DNA from: Ensifer adhaerens
GTDB taxonomy: Bacteria > Pseudomonadota > Alphaproteobacteria > Rhizobiales > Rhizobiaceae
Assembly: GCF_020035535.1 (NCBI RefSeq)
Contig: NZ_CP083350.1
Coordinates: 1,188,501-1,252,500, forward strand
Direction: 5' to 3'
DNA length: 64,000 nucleotides
Positions 19,501 to 25,249 of this stretch are shown one piece after another. Numbering within the stretch: position 1 is the first letter of the stretch; the number at the start of each line of letters is the position of its first letter. The notes beneath the pieces are model-generated. The model saw only the letters and a list, made by a program, of their open reading frames with translations. It had not been told where the DNA came from and did no database searches. The position numbers and the translations under genes were made by a program.

Positions 19501-20374
19501 GCAGTTTTCACAGATGCAACTCGCGCGGATCGACGAAATGCGCCGCGCCGCCAGGGACGTGATAAACTGGTGGCGATTGAAGTCTCCGCGCGAGTGGCCG
19601 CGTTCGAGTGCGGATTCGTACCAGATCGCCAAGTCCAACGAGGTCATTCGTTCAGACAATCGGACTGTCCTGGGTATGTATCCCGAATACGCCGCAAACC
19701 GGTTCCGTCCGGCAAACCTGTCGAACAACAACAACACCGGCGGTGGCGGTCGTGGTGATTATTATGACGGGATCAGCCGTCCGGTAGTTCTCGACCTCGA
19801 CCGCGATGACCATCTCGATCTTCGTCCATTTCACCCTAATCAGGACCCCGGCGCCTCGGCTCCGCGATTTGATTGGGACGGGGACGGCGTCCGCGACTTG
19901 ACCGGCTGGGCCGGGCCCACGGATGGCCTGTTGGCGATCGATTTGGCCGCTGACGGCAGTGCCGGCGGGGATGGCTTCATCGATCAGGCGAAGGAGCTGG
20001 GCTTCTCACTTTGGAAGACGCCGGAGGAGATCAACGGCGAGCAAGAGGTGGTTACCGATCTCGAGGGCCTGCGCCATGCCTTCGACACCAACGGAAACTT
20101 TATGCTCGATGAAGGTGATGCTCGCTGGAGCGAGTTCCGTATCTGGCGGGATCTCAATCAGGACGGGCTTACCGACGCCGGCGAGCTTCAAACCCTTGCG
20201 GAAGCTGACATCCGGATCATCGAACTCGTGCCTTCGATGAACGGCGGAAGCGCCTTTGCCGATGGATCGCAGATCACCGGCATCAGCAGCTACTTGAAGG
20301 CGGACGGGACGAAAGCGCTCGTCGGCGATGCGGAGGTGGGTTACCGCCCGAGCCGTCAAGCCGCGGTAGCATAG
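10571..20374 (+). CDS. giant type I secreted repeat protein with N-terminal HExxH domain
   Basis: This 3,267-residue protein opens with a domain resembling the 'Vgr-related' zincin family (residues 1-130) containing FIHELAHVWQHQ: His74, Glu75 and His78 form the HExxH metal site. A Pro/Gly/Ser-rich linker follows (about 165-415). A Ca-binding block starts VPVLLDLAGNGLDINPL and includes DTNGNGKLDAGD. Three repeat arrays then span about residues 610-2870. Near 2880-2960 are two FDxxYYLxxNPD-type units, and the C-terminus repeats the Ca-binding block (VVLDLDRDDHLDL, DTNGNFMLDEGD, RDLNQDGLTDAGE). It has no Sec signal. The ABC exporter and adaptor genes follow directly, so type I secretion is the likely route. 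ATG 10571 follows AAAGG. Probable role: cell-surface or extracellular adhesin, toxin or protease; unproven. Confidence 0.88.
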   Translation: MAERTLTAGEIEMARTIFGNEIDYSRIRIFDHRWWLGPIDGRPHAPDGNIYYPQGYSPDFSAIKHIGIQQKFIHELAHVWQHQNGYDVPKNVLNSSSYDYNQVFHGTSFFGMGLEAQAEMIGHYYYLKNGGVLTPEFTEGHPVQPIGEYERFLPPEFVPSPSVAPAPSQSLEHTPWDAPGTTPVPDNSSIVPYAPISYDPAVPAVSGWGDVGTPVGIEPVSSSLGVVTPGTFEQILSPGVVAPSNIQPVKPPELPQSRPEELRPDITTGSPLAGAGGGLGVGGLRGEDRNDRASNGYGAGHYDRGPSSAQGGGTAGAPSSGGKASSGAGHSSSGGYARTPSEGPTPSARPDRGNSPGDTAKGNGYGGGGSYRGNGPGRSPTGKSDTRGRGGDITRGERGNGTSEVGVPVLLDLAGNGLDINPLSSSSKFVETDGDGYERRTAWAGAGNGILVIDLGGDGKVTEEREFAFTHWNPGAGGDLAALKSVFDTNGNGKLDAGDARWNEFKVMVDDQLVSLSSLGIESIDLTPTGTGRVFSDGSAITGTTTFTRTDGTQGAVGDAILASDSRSYAIKRNSVANADGSTTSEVSGFDKAGVLAFRELITVSADRATTITKFDDDGNGTYDRQQSVALTVAADNSRTTVVSNFAADGSLTDRTTTTTRADKRLVTTLLDLDGDGVTDKRQIFKSNADGSTSTTVEVLSASGAVLTRIVMDASTDGLSKTTSTDLTGGGVYHFVRTEATIVAVDGTRTSTVTEASDDGTLLSKSVEVTSANGQLKTIDIDSNGDGRFDERQVITTEVGEGFYTTTTEIFNEDGTLRSSGSTFTNLDGKQKSLQFDRDGDGVFESRASETSWDSNGFRYESVSRRGPADKYSSTSVVGPGGATRLIVEDSNGDGKPDRRVQVVSSTQQTTTSTQMFNRAGAVIATESITAFNDGSRLSTSLDRDGDGVFEAFVEQTTTSGDDGERITWITSRSGFGPSAGVTGSTIRTVSADGLTTDLMTDIDGNDRYERSTREVNVVQQDGSRTKRTTVHSNQGAKLSSVEATVSADRKTLTMLEDADGDGQTDRQQVSVNHLDGRKSVVSSLLAAGSTIQRTSSTRSADGLRSTTDVDADGNGSTDLTTTEDTQINADGSRIQSLAQFAGNGKLLSKSTTKISGNGLTSESTGDRNGDGIVDLRGSDTTVLNANGSRTRTISSSVDGSITTTVSASGLIKTTVVDADGNGNAERTISDQTVIAGDLSATNTVSATNGAGQLLSKTTTITASDRNTSSASVDSDGDGFDDRTVSAQVEMSGGTTTTVSTFKRNGTQSTLSSRATTRVSANGLSTTQLVDLDGDGTVDRKLEIAKALKSDGSVEERITEYHANGSRKSETITKVLRGGVEKTTEWRSDGTTTSRTATESRVYADDGSVVDTVVMRKGDGVLESKTINSVSGNKRTTITTRDIDGDGTIDQVAKSVLQADGSLVTTYDDLAVDGIALGARRTVTISANGMSKTTELDIDGDGTADQRFQSITVLKADGGKTETITEYGADLVARARSVSNSSWDGLAVEEKWDVNGDGAFERSRNRVVQLNADSSSAETVSQFDGASLRARYLSSSSANGLVKTKQWDLNGDGSIDENLSDTTTLNLDGTTTRTVQAFEAGISLSSSTTTTSSDGLTATTQEKRSHAGAEADRTLRSNKVVLADGTVVETRSVFNAVNQLREQQRTTVSGNGLEIKIERDTEGDGDFDQVETRSQAVDGSKRTVIANFADNGAKFGVTTVLTAADGRTTSIDWDEDAGGSVDRRRLLTENFNADGSYESVAVDTRGNGVAASRTHTRTSADGSTRTIARDLNGDGVADVNEVSVTDIRGETVVTTTSNAEARSAKYLTQGDVYWSQAIAAKTELTVASDGLTRTMRSDYDGDGTFEHFASSRTQIDGSVVTAITERDSGGNVVARGLSTVTVDGNTTILKKDANNDGRDDRVETSFQRSDGSVTHTIIENGSDGSLRQTTRNEVNALGRRTLTIVTDTQGRKLSEHTFRLDGSSTKCGFDGFSGELLWTAEFSTDGTQVSGVLLDPLNEKSWARVEQSFDSAGVKAFEKLFNDDGTTQENRFNPTTGKITDVQTFAANGALTSKTAFDAQGKPTSTVLYDPLNQSVWSRVEQTFDQTGAKTLEKQYNDDGTRQENRFNPATGKITEVQTFAANGSLTSKTVFDVQGKPTSTVLYDPLNQNPWSRVEQSFDQTGAKTLEKQFHDDGTTQEHRFNPTTGKVTEVQTFTAAGALTSKTLFDAQGKTASTILYDPLDQQIWSRVEQTFDPVGVKTLEKQFNDDGTRAEIFYRSPSGKPYEAQNFASNGTLLSKTFYDTAGIKTSAVIYDPFSQNAWSRVEQTFDAAGVKTIEKQFNDNGTRVEVFYRSPSGKQYESQNFGADGNLDSKTFYDVAGVRTNAVVYDPRNQASWSRVEQTFDAAQVKTVEKQFGDDGTRAEFFYRSPSGVVYETRNYTASGSLLSKTFYDTAGKKTSAVVYDVASQNGWSRAEQTFDAAGVKTLEKQFQDNGTRTDLYFRSPGGQLYEAQVFSTSGVLTSKTEYDALSNQAWSRREHIIDAQGRTTQTSVFNDDGTKRVDHFDATSAQSWSTIASYYNAAGQLYFVDQANDNGTRSTINYDVSNSQGWSRYEQLKDSAGRVLSQTNFNDDGTRTTYTYDPTNAQAWSLYQQNYNAAGQLTSVDQTNDNGTHNTIHYDVANNQGWSRYEQYIDGSGRVLNQANFNDDGTKHVYQFDPANTQTWTKITQVYNAAGALEWQANEFDNGVTETTTFNVNNNKPWARFVQTKNAGGSLTSEAAYQNDSSRYVKFWDPGNAETWSQLEQYVDAAGTLTAQLKRLDNGSVEELRFNGQGTARQIATFDADFYVAANPDIAAGWHAPPIEHYNQFGWKEGRKPNAWFDGNYYLQQNPDVKNAGLNPFEHWRVNGYAEGRSPFAGYQRFDGRAQTDLAGISDQQFSQMQLARIDEMRRAARDVINWWRLKSPREWPRSSADSYQIAKSNEVIRSDNRTVLGMYPEYAANRFRPANLSNNNNTGGGGRGDYYDGISRPVVLDLDRDDHLDLRPFHPNQDPGASAPRFDWDGDGVRDLTGWAGPTDGLLAIDLAADGSAGGDGFIDQAKELGFSLWKTPEEINGEQEVVTDLEGLRHAFDTNGNFMLDEGDARWSEFRIWRDLNQDGLTDAGELQTLAEADIRIIELVPSMNGGSAFADGSQITGISSYLKADGTKALVGDAEVGYRPSRQAAVA
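12412..16480 (+). repeat. array A: about 25 degenerate ~56-residue Ca-binding-like repeats
   Basis: Inside the giant gene a unit of roughly 56 codons recurs about 25 times. Its anchor is a D-x-D-G-D-G-x-x-D loop (for example LDLDGDGVTDKRQ, LEDADGDGQTDRQQ, RDIDGDGTIDQV). This is followed by a Thr/Ser-rich strand with DGS and a second turn S-A/G-D/N-G. Copies differ at most positions and a few have lost the acidic loop, so the array is old or diversifying. The loops resemble EF-hand-like or thrombospondin type 3 calcium sites. Confidence 0.85.
16720..18290 (+). repeat. array B: seven 75-residue repeats
   Basis: Seven consecutive copies of a 75-codon unit begin with YDPLNQ..WSRVEQTFD and continue with K.(L/I)EKQFNDDGTR and SLTSKT.FD..GK. 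The first three copies share the middle NRFNP(T/A)TGK, while copies 4-7 have FYRSPSGK instead. This shows two sub-families produced by separate local duplications. The first three are the most alike at DNA level, suggesting recent expansion. Confidence 0.85.
18300..19185 (+). repeat. array C: about eight ~37-residue YD-like repeats
   Basis: Half-length relatives of array B alternate here, with W-S-x-(Y/L)-(E/Q)-Q followed by AAGQL or GRVL, then FNDDGT or NDNGT and a Tyr-Asp pair (YDVSNSQGW, YDPTNAQAW, YDVANNQGW). The pattern resembles RHS/YD-type repeats. Later copies are increasingly degenerate. Confidence 0.75.
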
Positions 20375-20392
20375 TCGCCTGGGCTTGCCCAC

Positions 20393-20431
20393 TTGCCCGC
20401 CGATCGGTCCTAAAGGCCGATCGGCGGGCAA
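20393..20431 (+). terminator. strong hairpin between the giant gene and its exporter gene
   Basis: A 15-bp perfect stem (left arm TTGCCCGCCGATCGG, right arm CCGATCGGCGGGCAA) with a nine-base loop starts 19 bp after the giant gene's stop. No T-run follows. It is more likely a partial terminator or an mRNA-stabilising or processing site than a full stop signal. It would let secretion-machinery genes be expressed at a different level from the substrate. Confidence 0.55.
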
Positions 20432-20471
20432 CCACACCTAACAAACCCTCTTATTCAGATGCTTCCCGTTC

Positions 20472-22667
20472 ATGGATAACGCTCCACTTGGCGCTCAAGG
20501 CCCAAAGGGCTCAGAGACAGCCGCAGTCGCAACTGATACCGGGATGCGCGCGCTCTGCCTCGTCGCTGGCTACTACCGCATCGCCGCACAGGCCGAGGTC
20601 ATAGCCAAGCAACTCGCACTTGGCGCACCAGCCGCCGCCGATGACCTGTTGCGCGCCGCCACGCGCGTCGGTCTCAAGGCACGGCAGGTGTCTTCAATCT
20701 CGCTTGCCCGTCTCTCAGCATTGCCGACACCGGCGATCGCCTGCCTTGCAGCCGGTGGCTTCGCGATCTTTGCGGGCGCGACGTCTAGCGGGGGGCTACG
20801 CCTCGTCAATCCCGCGACGATGGAAACTCTCGAGGTCGATGCCGTGGAACTGCTGCGGCTGACCGGCGGCAACTTCATCCTGCTGCAGCGCAAGTTTCTA
20901 GGCCCCGGTGTCTCGGCGACATCATTTGGCTTCCGCTGGTTCCTGCCGTCGATCTGGCGCTACCGCCGCTCGCTCGGCCACGTGCTGATCGCCAGCCTGT
21001 TCATCCAGCTGTTCGCGCTGGTGACGCCGATGTTCTTCCAGGTGGTGGTCGACAAGGTTCTGGCGCATCGCAGCTATTCGACGCTGACCGTACTCGTCAT
21101 CGGTCTGGTGACGATCGGCCTCTTCGATGTGGTGCTGCAGTATCTGCGCACCTACGCGCTCACGCATACGACGAGCCGCATTGATGTCGAGTTGGGACGT
21201 CGCCTCTTCCGTCACCTGCTCAACCTGCCGCTTAGCTATTTCGAGACACGCGCCGCCGGCCAGACGGTGGCGCGCATGCGCGAGCTTGAGACGATCCGAG
21301 AGTTCCTGACAGGGCAGGGGTTGTTCAGCGGTCTCGACTTCATCTTCACCTTTGTCTTCATCGCGGTTCTATTTGCCTATTCGACGACGCTCGCCTGGGT
21401 GGTCGTCGCTTCGATCCCGTTCTATGTCGCCATCGGCTTCCTGATCCGGCCGTTCCTGCGGGAGCGCATCGACGAGAAATTCGACCGCGGCGCCTATAGC
21501 CAGCAGTTGCTGGTCGAATCCGTCGTCGGCATGCAGACGCTTAAGGCGTCGGCGATCGAGCCCGTGGTCGCCTCGCAATGGGAAGAGCGTCTGGCCGCCT
21601 ACGTCCGCTCGTCGTTCCTTGCGGCGATGCTTGCGGCCAAGGGCCAGAACGCGATCCAGTACGTCAACAAGCTGACGAGTGCTGCCCTTCTGATGCTTGG
21701 GGCGCAAGCCGTGATCGACGGCAGTTTGAGCGTCGGCGCGCTTGTCGCCTTCAACATGATCGCCGGTCAGGTGTCGCAGCCGATCCTGCGTCTGTCGCAG
21801 CTCTGGCAGGATTTCCAGCAGGTGCAGATCTCGGTCACGCGCCTGGCCGACATTTTGAACGCGCCGGCCGAGCCGCGGCCGCTGCAGCCGGTGGCGCTGC
21901 CAAAGCCGCGCGGCGCCATTGGCTTCAAGAACGTCAGCTTCCGCTATTCGCCAAACGGGCCCGAGATCCTGAAGACCATCAATCTCGACATTCAGCCCGG
22001 CGAAGTCATCGGTATTGTCGGTCCGTCCGGGTCGGGCAAGTCGACGCTGACCAAACTGATGCAACGCTTCTACATTCCTGACACCGGTCAGGTCTTTGTC
22101 GACGGCCAGGATATCGCTCAGGTCGATCCGGCCTGGCTGCGTTCACACGTCGGCGTCGTGCTGCAGGAAAACTTGCTATTCAACCGCACGATCCACGACA
22201 ACATCGCACTCTCCAATCCGGCCATGTCGCGCGAAGCCGTGATCAGTCTTGCGCGCCTTTCCGGCGCTGACGAATTCATCGCCAAGCTGCCGAACGGCTA
22301 CGACACGATGATCGAGGAACGCGGCGCTAATCTCTCCGGCGGTCAGCGGCAGCGGATCGCGATCGCGAGAGCGCTTTCGACCAACCCGCCGATGCTGATC
22401 CTCGATGAGGCGACCAGCGCCCTCGACTATGACAGCGAGCGCATCGTCCTTGCCAATATGCGCCAGATCGTCCGCGGACGCACCGTAATCATCATCGCCC
22501 ACCGGCTGGCAACGGTTCGTGCCTGCAACCGTATCATTGGCATGTCGGAGGGGCGCATCGTCGAGGTCGGCACGCATGACCAGCTGCTGGCGCGCACCGA
22601 CGGCCTCTACGCCCATCTGTGGCGCCTGCAGAACGGCATGGCGGACGTCGCTGCGGAGGGCCAGTGA
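20472..22667 (+). CDS. type I secretion ABC exporter (HlyB-like) with degenerate C39 domain
   Basis: The 731-residue protein has an N-terminal C39-peptidase-like domain (about 25-150), a six-helix transmembrane domain (about 165-440) and an ATPase domain (about 480-720). Walker A GPSGSGKST is near residue 518, followed by the signature [15 protein letters not shown], Walker B MLILDEATSALD and the H-loop IIIAHRLATV. The C39-like domain (GMRALCLVAGYYRIAAQAE) lacks the canonical peptidase arrangement. It is probably an HlyB-type substrate-docking domain rather than a leader protease. It lies between the giant substrate gene and the adaptor, overlapping the latter by one base. The outer-membrane TolC partner is not in the window. 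Confidence 0.93.
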   Translation: MDNAPLGAQGPKGSETAAVATDTGMRALCLVAGYYRIAAQAEVIAKQLALGAPAAADDLLRAATRVGLKARQVSSISLARLSALPTPAIACLAAGGFAIFAGATSSGGLRLVNPATMETLEVDAVELLRLTGGNFILLQRKFLGPGVSATSFGFRWFLPSIWRYRRSLGHVLIASLFIQLFALVTPMFFQVVVDKVLAHRSYSTLTVLVIGLVTIGLFDVVLQYLRTYALTHTTSRIDVELGRRLFRHLLNLPLSYFETRAAGQTVARMRELETIREFLTGQGLFSGLDFIFTFVFIAVLFAYSTTLAWVVVASIPFYVAIGFLIRPFLRERIDEKFDRGAYSQQLLVESVVGMQTLKASAIEPVVASQWEERLAAYVRSSFLAAMLAAKGQNAIQYVNKLTSAALLMLGAQAVIDGSLSVGALVAFNMIAGQVSQPILRLSQLWQDFQQVQISVTRLADILNAPAEPRPLQPVALPKPRGAIGFKNVSFRYSPNGPEILKTINLDIQPGEVIGIVGPSGSGKSTLTKLMQRFYIPDTGQVFVDGQDIAQVDPAWLRSHVGVVLQENLLFNRTIHDNIALSNPAMSREAVISLARLSGADEFIAKLPNGYDTMIEERGANLSGGQRQRIAIARALSTNPPMLILDEATSALDYDSERIVLANMRQIVRGRTVIIIAHRLATVRACNRIIGMSEGRIVEVGTHDQLLARTDGLYAHLWRLQNGMADVAAEGQ

Positions 22668-24130
22668 TGAACGTCCACCAGCCACGCCCGAAGAAGCCCG
22701 CCAATCGCGCCGACCAGGAGTTCCTGCCGGCGGCGATCGAGATCCTGGAGACGCCGGCCTCGCCGGTGCGAGCGGCGATGATCTGGCTGATCTGCCTGCT
22801 GGCAGCGCTAAGTCTCATCTGGGCCTATTTCGGCAAGTTCGACATCGTCGCGACGGCACAAGGCAAGATCCAGCCGATCGGGCGGGTGAAGATTGTTCAG
22901 TCCGAAGAGCCAGGACGCGTCAACGTCACCAATGCGATCAACGGCGCGCGTGTTGAGAAGGATGAGATTCTGATCGAGCTCGATCCAACCACCGCGAAGG
23001 CAGAGGAGCAGGCACTCCTCCTCCGTCTCCAGTCACTCCAGGCGGAGATAGCCCGACGGCAGGCGCTGAACGAGGTCGTCAGCATCTGGTCATCTCTCGA
23101 TATCTGGACAGAGGCCGATGGCCCTCCTAGCCGCCCGATCACGTTTCCCAAAGAGATCAACGCGATGCTCCAGGAGCGTGAGCGTCAGGTCTATGCAGCC
23201 GAAGTCGCCAAGCTCTCCGGTACGATCACTAACCTGCGCGCACAGTACACCAAGGGGCAGGCACAGACCGAGCGGCTGGCCGGGACCATCGCCGCGCAAC
23301 AGGTGTTCGTCGCAACGCTGGCGCAACGCGTGTCGATGCGCAGCAAGCTCGTCGATGCGGAAGCAGGCAGCAAGGCGGCGATGATTGATGCGCAGGAAAC
23401 TCTGCTGGAGGCTGAGCGTGATCTCGCCTCGCAAAAGGGTGAGGTCAAGGAAGCCGAGACGGCGCTTGACGTCGTCAAAAGCGAGGCGGCAAGCCAGTTC
23501 AGCCTGTTTCTCGCCGACAACACCCAACGTCTGACGGAAGCGCAGCGCGAAGCCGACCAGGCGGCCCAATTGCTTGCCAAGGCGCGCCGCAAGCTTGCGG
23601 CGATGACGATCAAAAGCCCGGAGACCGGCGTCATCCAGGCATCGGCGATCACCACGGTCGGGCAGGTGCTGTCACCCGGCACGGAACTGATGCGCATCGT
23701 GCCGACCGGCCAAAAGCTGGAGATCGAGGCCTATCTGCCGAATCGCGACGTCGGTTTCGTCGAAGCCGGCCAAGAGGCGGTGATCAAGGTCGAGGCTTTC
23801 CCCTTCACCCGCTACGGCATTCTTCACGGCAAGGTTATCCGCGTCGCCACTGACGCGATCCCGGAGCCTGACGCGCGGCAGACGGAAGAGTCTTCCTCCG
23901 CCAGCTTGCAGACATCGGTTCCGTTCAGCAATGCGCAGCGCATGCAGAACCTGGTCTATCCCGTCGTCATCGAACCGACGGAGACTTCCATTGTCATCGA
24001 CGGAAAAGCTGTTCCGCTGTCTCCAGGCATGGCCGTGACCATTGAGGTCAAGACCGGGCAGCGGCGGATCCTCGAATACCTGTTCTCGCCGCTGGCCGAG
24101 GTCTCATCCAGTGCGATGAAGGAAAGATAA
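22667..24130 (+). CDS. type I secretion membrane fusion protein (HlyD family)
   Basis: The 487-residue adaptor has a short cytoplasmic N-terminus and one transmembrane segment (about 40-60, AAMIWLICLLAALSLIWAYF). A biotinyl-lipoyl-like beta domain follows (AQGKIQPIGRVKIVQSEEPG). Long coiled-coil hairpins span about 110-340 (many E/Q/A heptads), and a second beta domain contains ITTVGQVLSPGTELMRIVP. HlyD proteins bridge the ABC exporter to TolC across the periplasm. The ATG overlaps the exporter stop as TGATG, showing translational coupling. Length and architecture are standard. Confidence 0.93.
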   Translation: MNVHQPRPKKPANRADQEFLPAAIEILETPASPVRAAMIWLICLLAALSLIWAYFGKFDIVATAQGKIQPIGRVKIVQSEEPGRVNVTNAINGARVEKDEILIELDPTTAKAEEQALLLRLQSLQAEIARRQALNEVVSIWSSLDIWTEADGPPSRPITFPKEINAMLQERERQVYAAEVAKLSGTITNLRAQYTKGQAQTERLAGTIAAQQVFVATLAQRVSMRSKLVDAEAGSKAAMIDAQETLLEAERDLASQKGEVKEAETALDVVKSEAASQFSLFLADNTQRLTEAQREADQAAQLLAKARRKLAAMTIKSPETGVIQASAITTVGQVLSPGTELMRIVPTGQKLEIEAYLPNRDVGFVEAGQEAVIKVEAFPFTRYGILHGKVIRVATDAIPEPDARQTEESSSASLQTSVPFSNAQRMQNLVYPVVIEPTETSIVIDGKAVPLSPGMAVTIEVKTGQRRILEYLFSPLAEVSSSAMKER

Positions 24131-24199
24131 TGTCGGCCAGGAGCGAAGGGCAAGGTCCTGAGCAGCGCGAACGTCATTAGCATTTTGGAGAAATTGCGA

Positions 24200-24601
24200 A
24201 TGTTTGGATATGTTGCCGGGCTGCCGGCCTTTCTCGCCTATTTCGCCATCGGTTTAGCCGCCTATGCGATTTTTGCGAGGGTCTACACCCTGCTTACGCC
24301 CCACGAAGAGATCAAACTCATTCGATCGGGAAACCTCGCCGCGGTCACGGCTTTCCTGGGAGCCCTGATCGGGTTCAGCTTGCCGCTCTCTTCGGCTGCC
24401 GCCAACTCTGTGAGCGTTGTCGACTACATCATCTGGGCAATCATTGGCACAGTGATGCAAGTGCTCGCCTTTTTTATCGCGCGCTTCACGATGCCAAGCC
24501 TGCACGAGAAGATCACACAAGGTGACATGGCCGCGGGTCTCTGGGGCGGAGGAATTGCGTTTTCGATCGGCATCCTCAATGCCGCTTGCATGACCTATTG
24601 A
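24200..24601 (+). CDS. DUF350 family membrane protein (YjfL-like)
   Basis: The 133-residue protein is almost entirely hydrophobic, with four predicted transmembrane helices: LPAFLAYFAIGLAAYAIFA, NLAAVTAFLGALIGFSLPL, VDYIIWAIIGTVMQVLAFF and GGGIAFSIGILNAACM. The pattern TPH(D/E)E..LIR.GN.AAA...GA..GF.LPL is the DUF350/YjfL signature. The ATG at 24200 has GGAG nine bases upstream. It starts 70 bp after the adaptor and 12 bp before the DUF1190 gene. In E. coli, yjfL lies with yjfM and yjfC in a stress-associated operon of unknown mechanism. Here the same trio is attached to a type I secretion locus, which is unusual. Confidence 0.87.
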   Translation: MFGYVAGLPAFLAYFAIGLAAYAIFARVYTLLTPHEEIKLIRSGNLAAVTAFLGALIGFSLPLSSAAANSVSVVDYIIWAIIGTVMQVLAFFIARFTMPSLHEKITQGDMAAGLWGGGIAFSIGILNAACMTY

Positions 24602-24612
24602 GAGGGCACCCG

Positions 24613-25248
24613 ATGCGCAGACGTTTGAGTGGCCGCACGCCTCCTGTCCTTGCCCTTGGCACTATTGCGGTTTCGAGCCTGGCGTTGGCGAGCTGCGGCG
24701 GCAAACTGCCGGTCGAGGATGTCATGTTTAGCTCCGTAGATCAGTGCGTGCAGGCCGGCATGGATGAGCAGGTGTGCCGGGCCGGCTACCAGGACGCCAT
24801 GCGCGTCCATCTGGCTGGCGCTCCCCGGTTCGACCGCCTTGCGGCATGCGAGGCGGAATACGGTTGGGCGCAGTGCACGCAGGCGCGCGCGGCGGACGGC
24901 AGTGGAAGCGCGGGCAGTTTCTTCATCCCCTTTATGGCGGGATACCTGCTATCAACCGGGATCGAGAAAATTGACGACTACTATAAATACCGCCGCAAAG
25001 AAGAGGAGCAGGAAGGAAGTGGTGCCGGCTCCGGCAGTGGCAGCGGTGGTGGTGGACACTACGGCTCGTCGCCCATCTACAAAACACGCTCGGGCCAGAC
25101 AGTGACAGCGGTGCCTGTTTCAGACAGCGGCTCGCAGAACGTTAGCGCATCTTCCAGATACAGCCTCAAGCCAGTCAATGTGAGCACACAAACAGTGGCG
25201 CGACGCGGTTTTGGCAGCCGTTCGTTCTCATTTGGTTTGGGCGGCTGA
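24613..25248 (+). CDS. DUF1190 family lipoprotein (YjfM/YgiB-like)
   Basis: The 211-residue lipoprotein starts MRRRLSGRTPPVLALGTIAV and has the lipobox LASC with Cys28. The DUF1190 core contains conserved Cys-bearing motifs: SVDQCVQAGMDEQVCRAGY, RLAACEAEYGWAQC. It ends in a Ser/Gly-rich low-complexity section (about 140-160) and a basic C-terminal tail (RRGFGSRSFSFGLGG). YjfM/YgiB proteins are always found beside a glutathionylspermidine-synthase-like ATP-grasp protein, which is the next gene here. Function is unknown; it may be the substrate or partner of that ligase. ATG at 24613 selected because it gives the complete signal peptide. Confidence 0.88.
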   Translation: MRRRLSGRTPPVLALGTIAVSSLALASCGGKLPVEDVMFSSVDQCVQAGMDEQVCRAGYQDAMRVHLAGAPRFDRLAACEAEYGWAQCTQARAADGSGSAGSFFIPFMAGYLLSTGIEKIDDYYKYRRKEEEQEGSGAGSGSGSGGGGHYGSSPIYKTRSGQTVTAVPVSDSGSQNVSASSRYSLKPVNVSTQTVARRGFGSRSFSFGLGG

Positions 25249-25249
25249 C

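Noticed and set aside
21369..22064. Minus-strand frame inside the type I exporter gene
   Set aside because: Shadow of a well-supported ABC exporter with all nucleotide-binding motifs on the plus strand.
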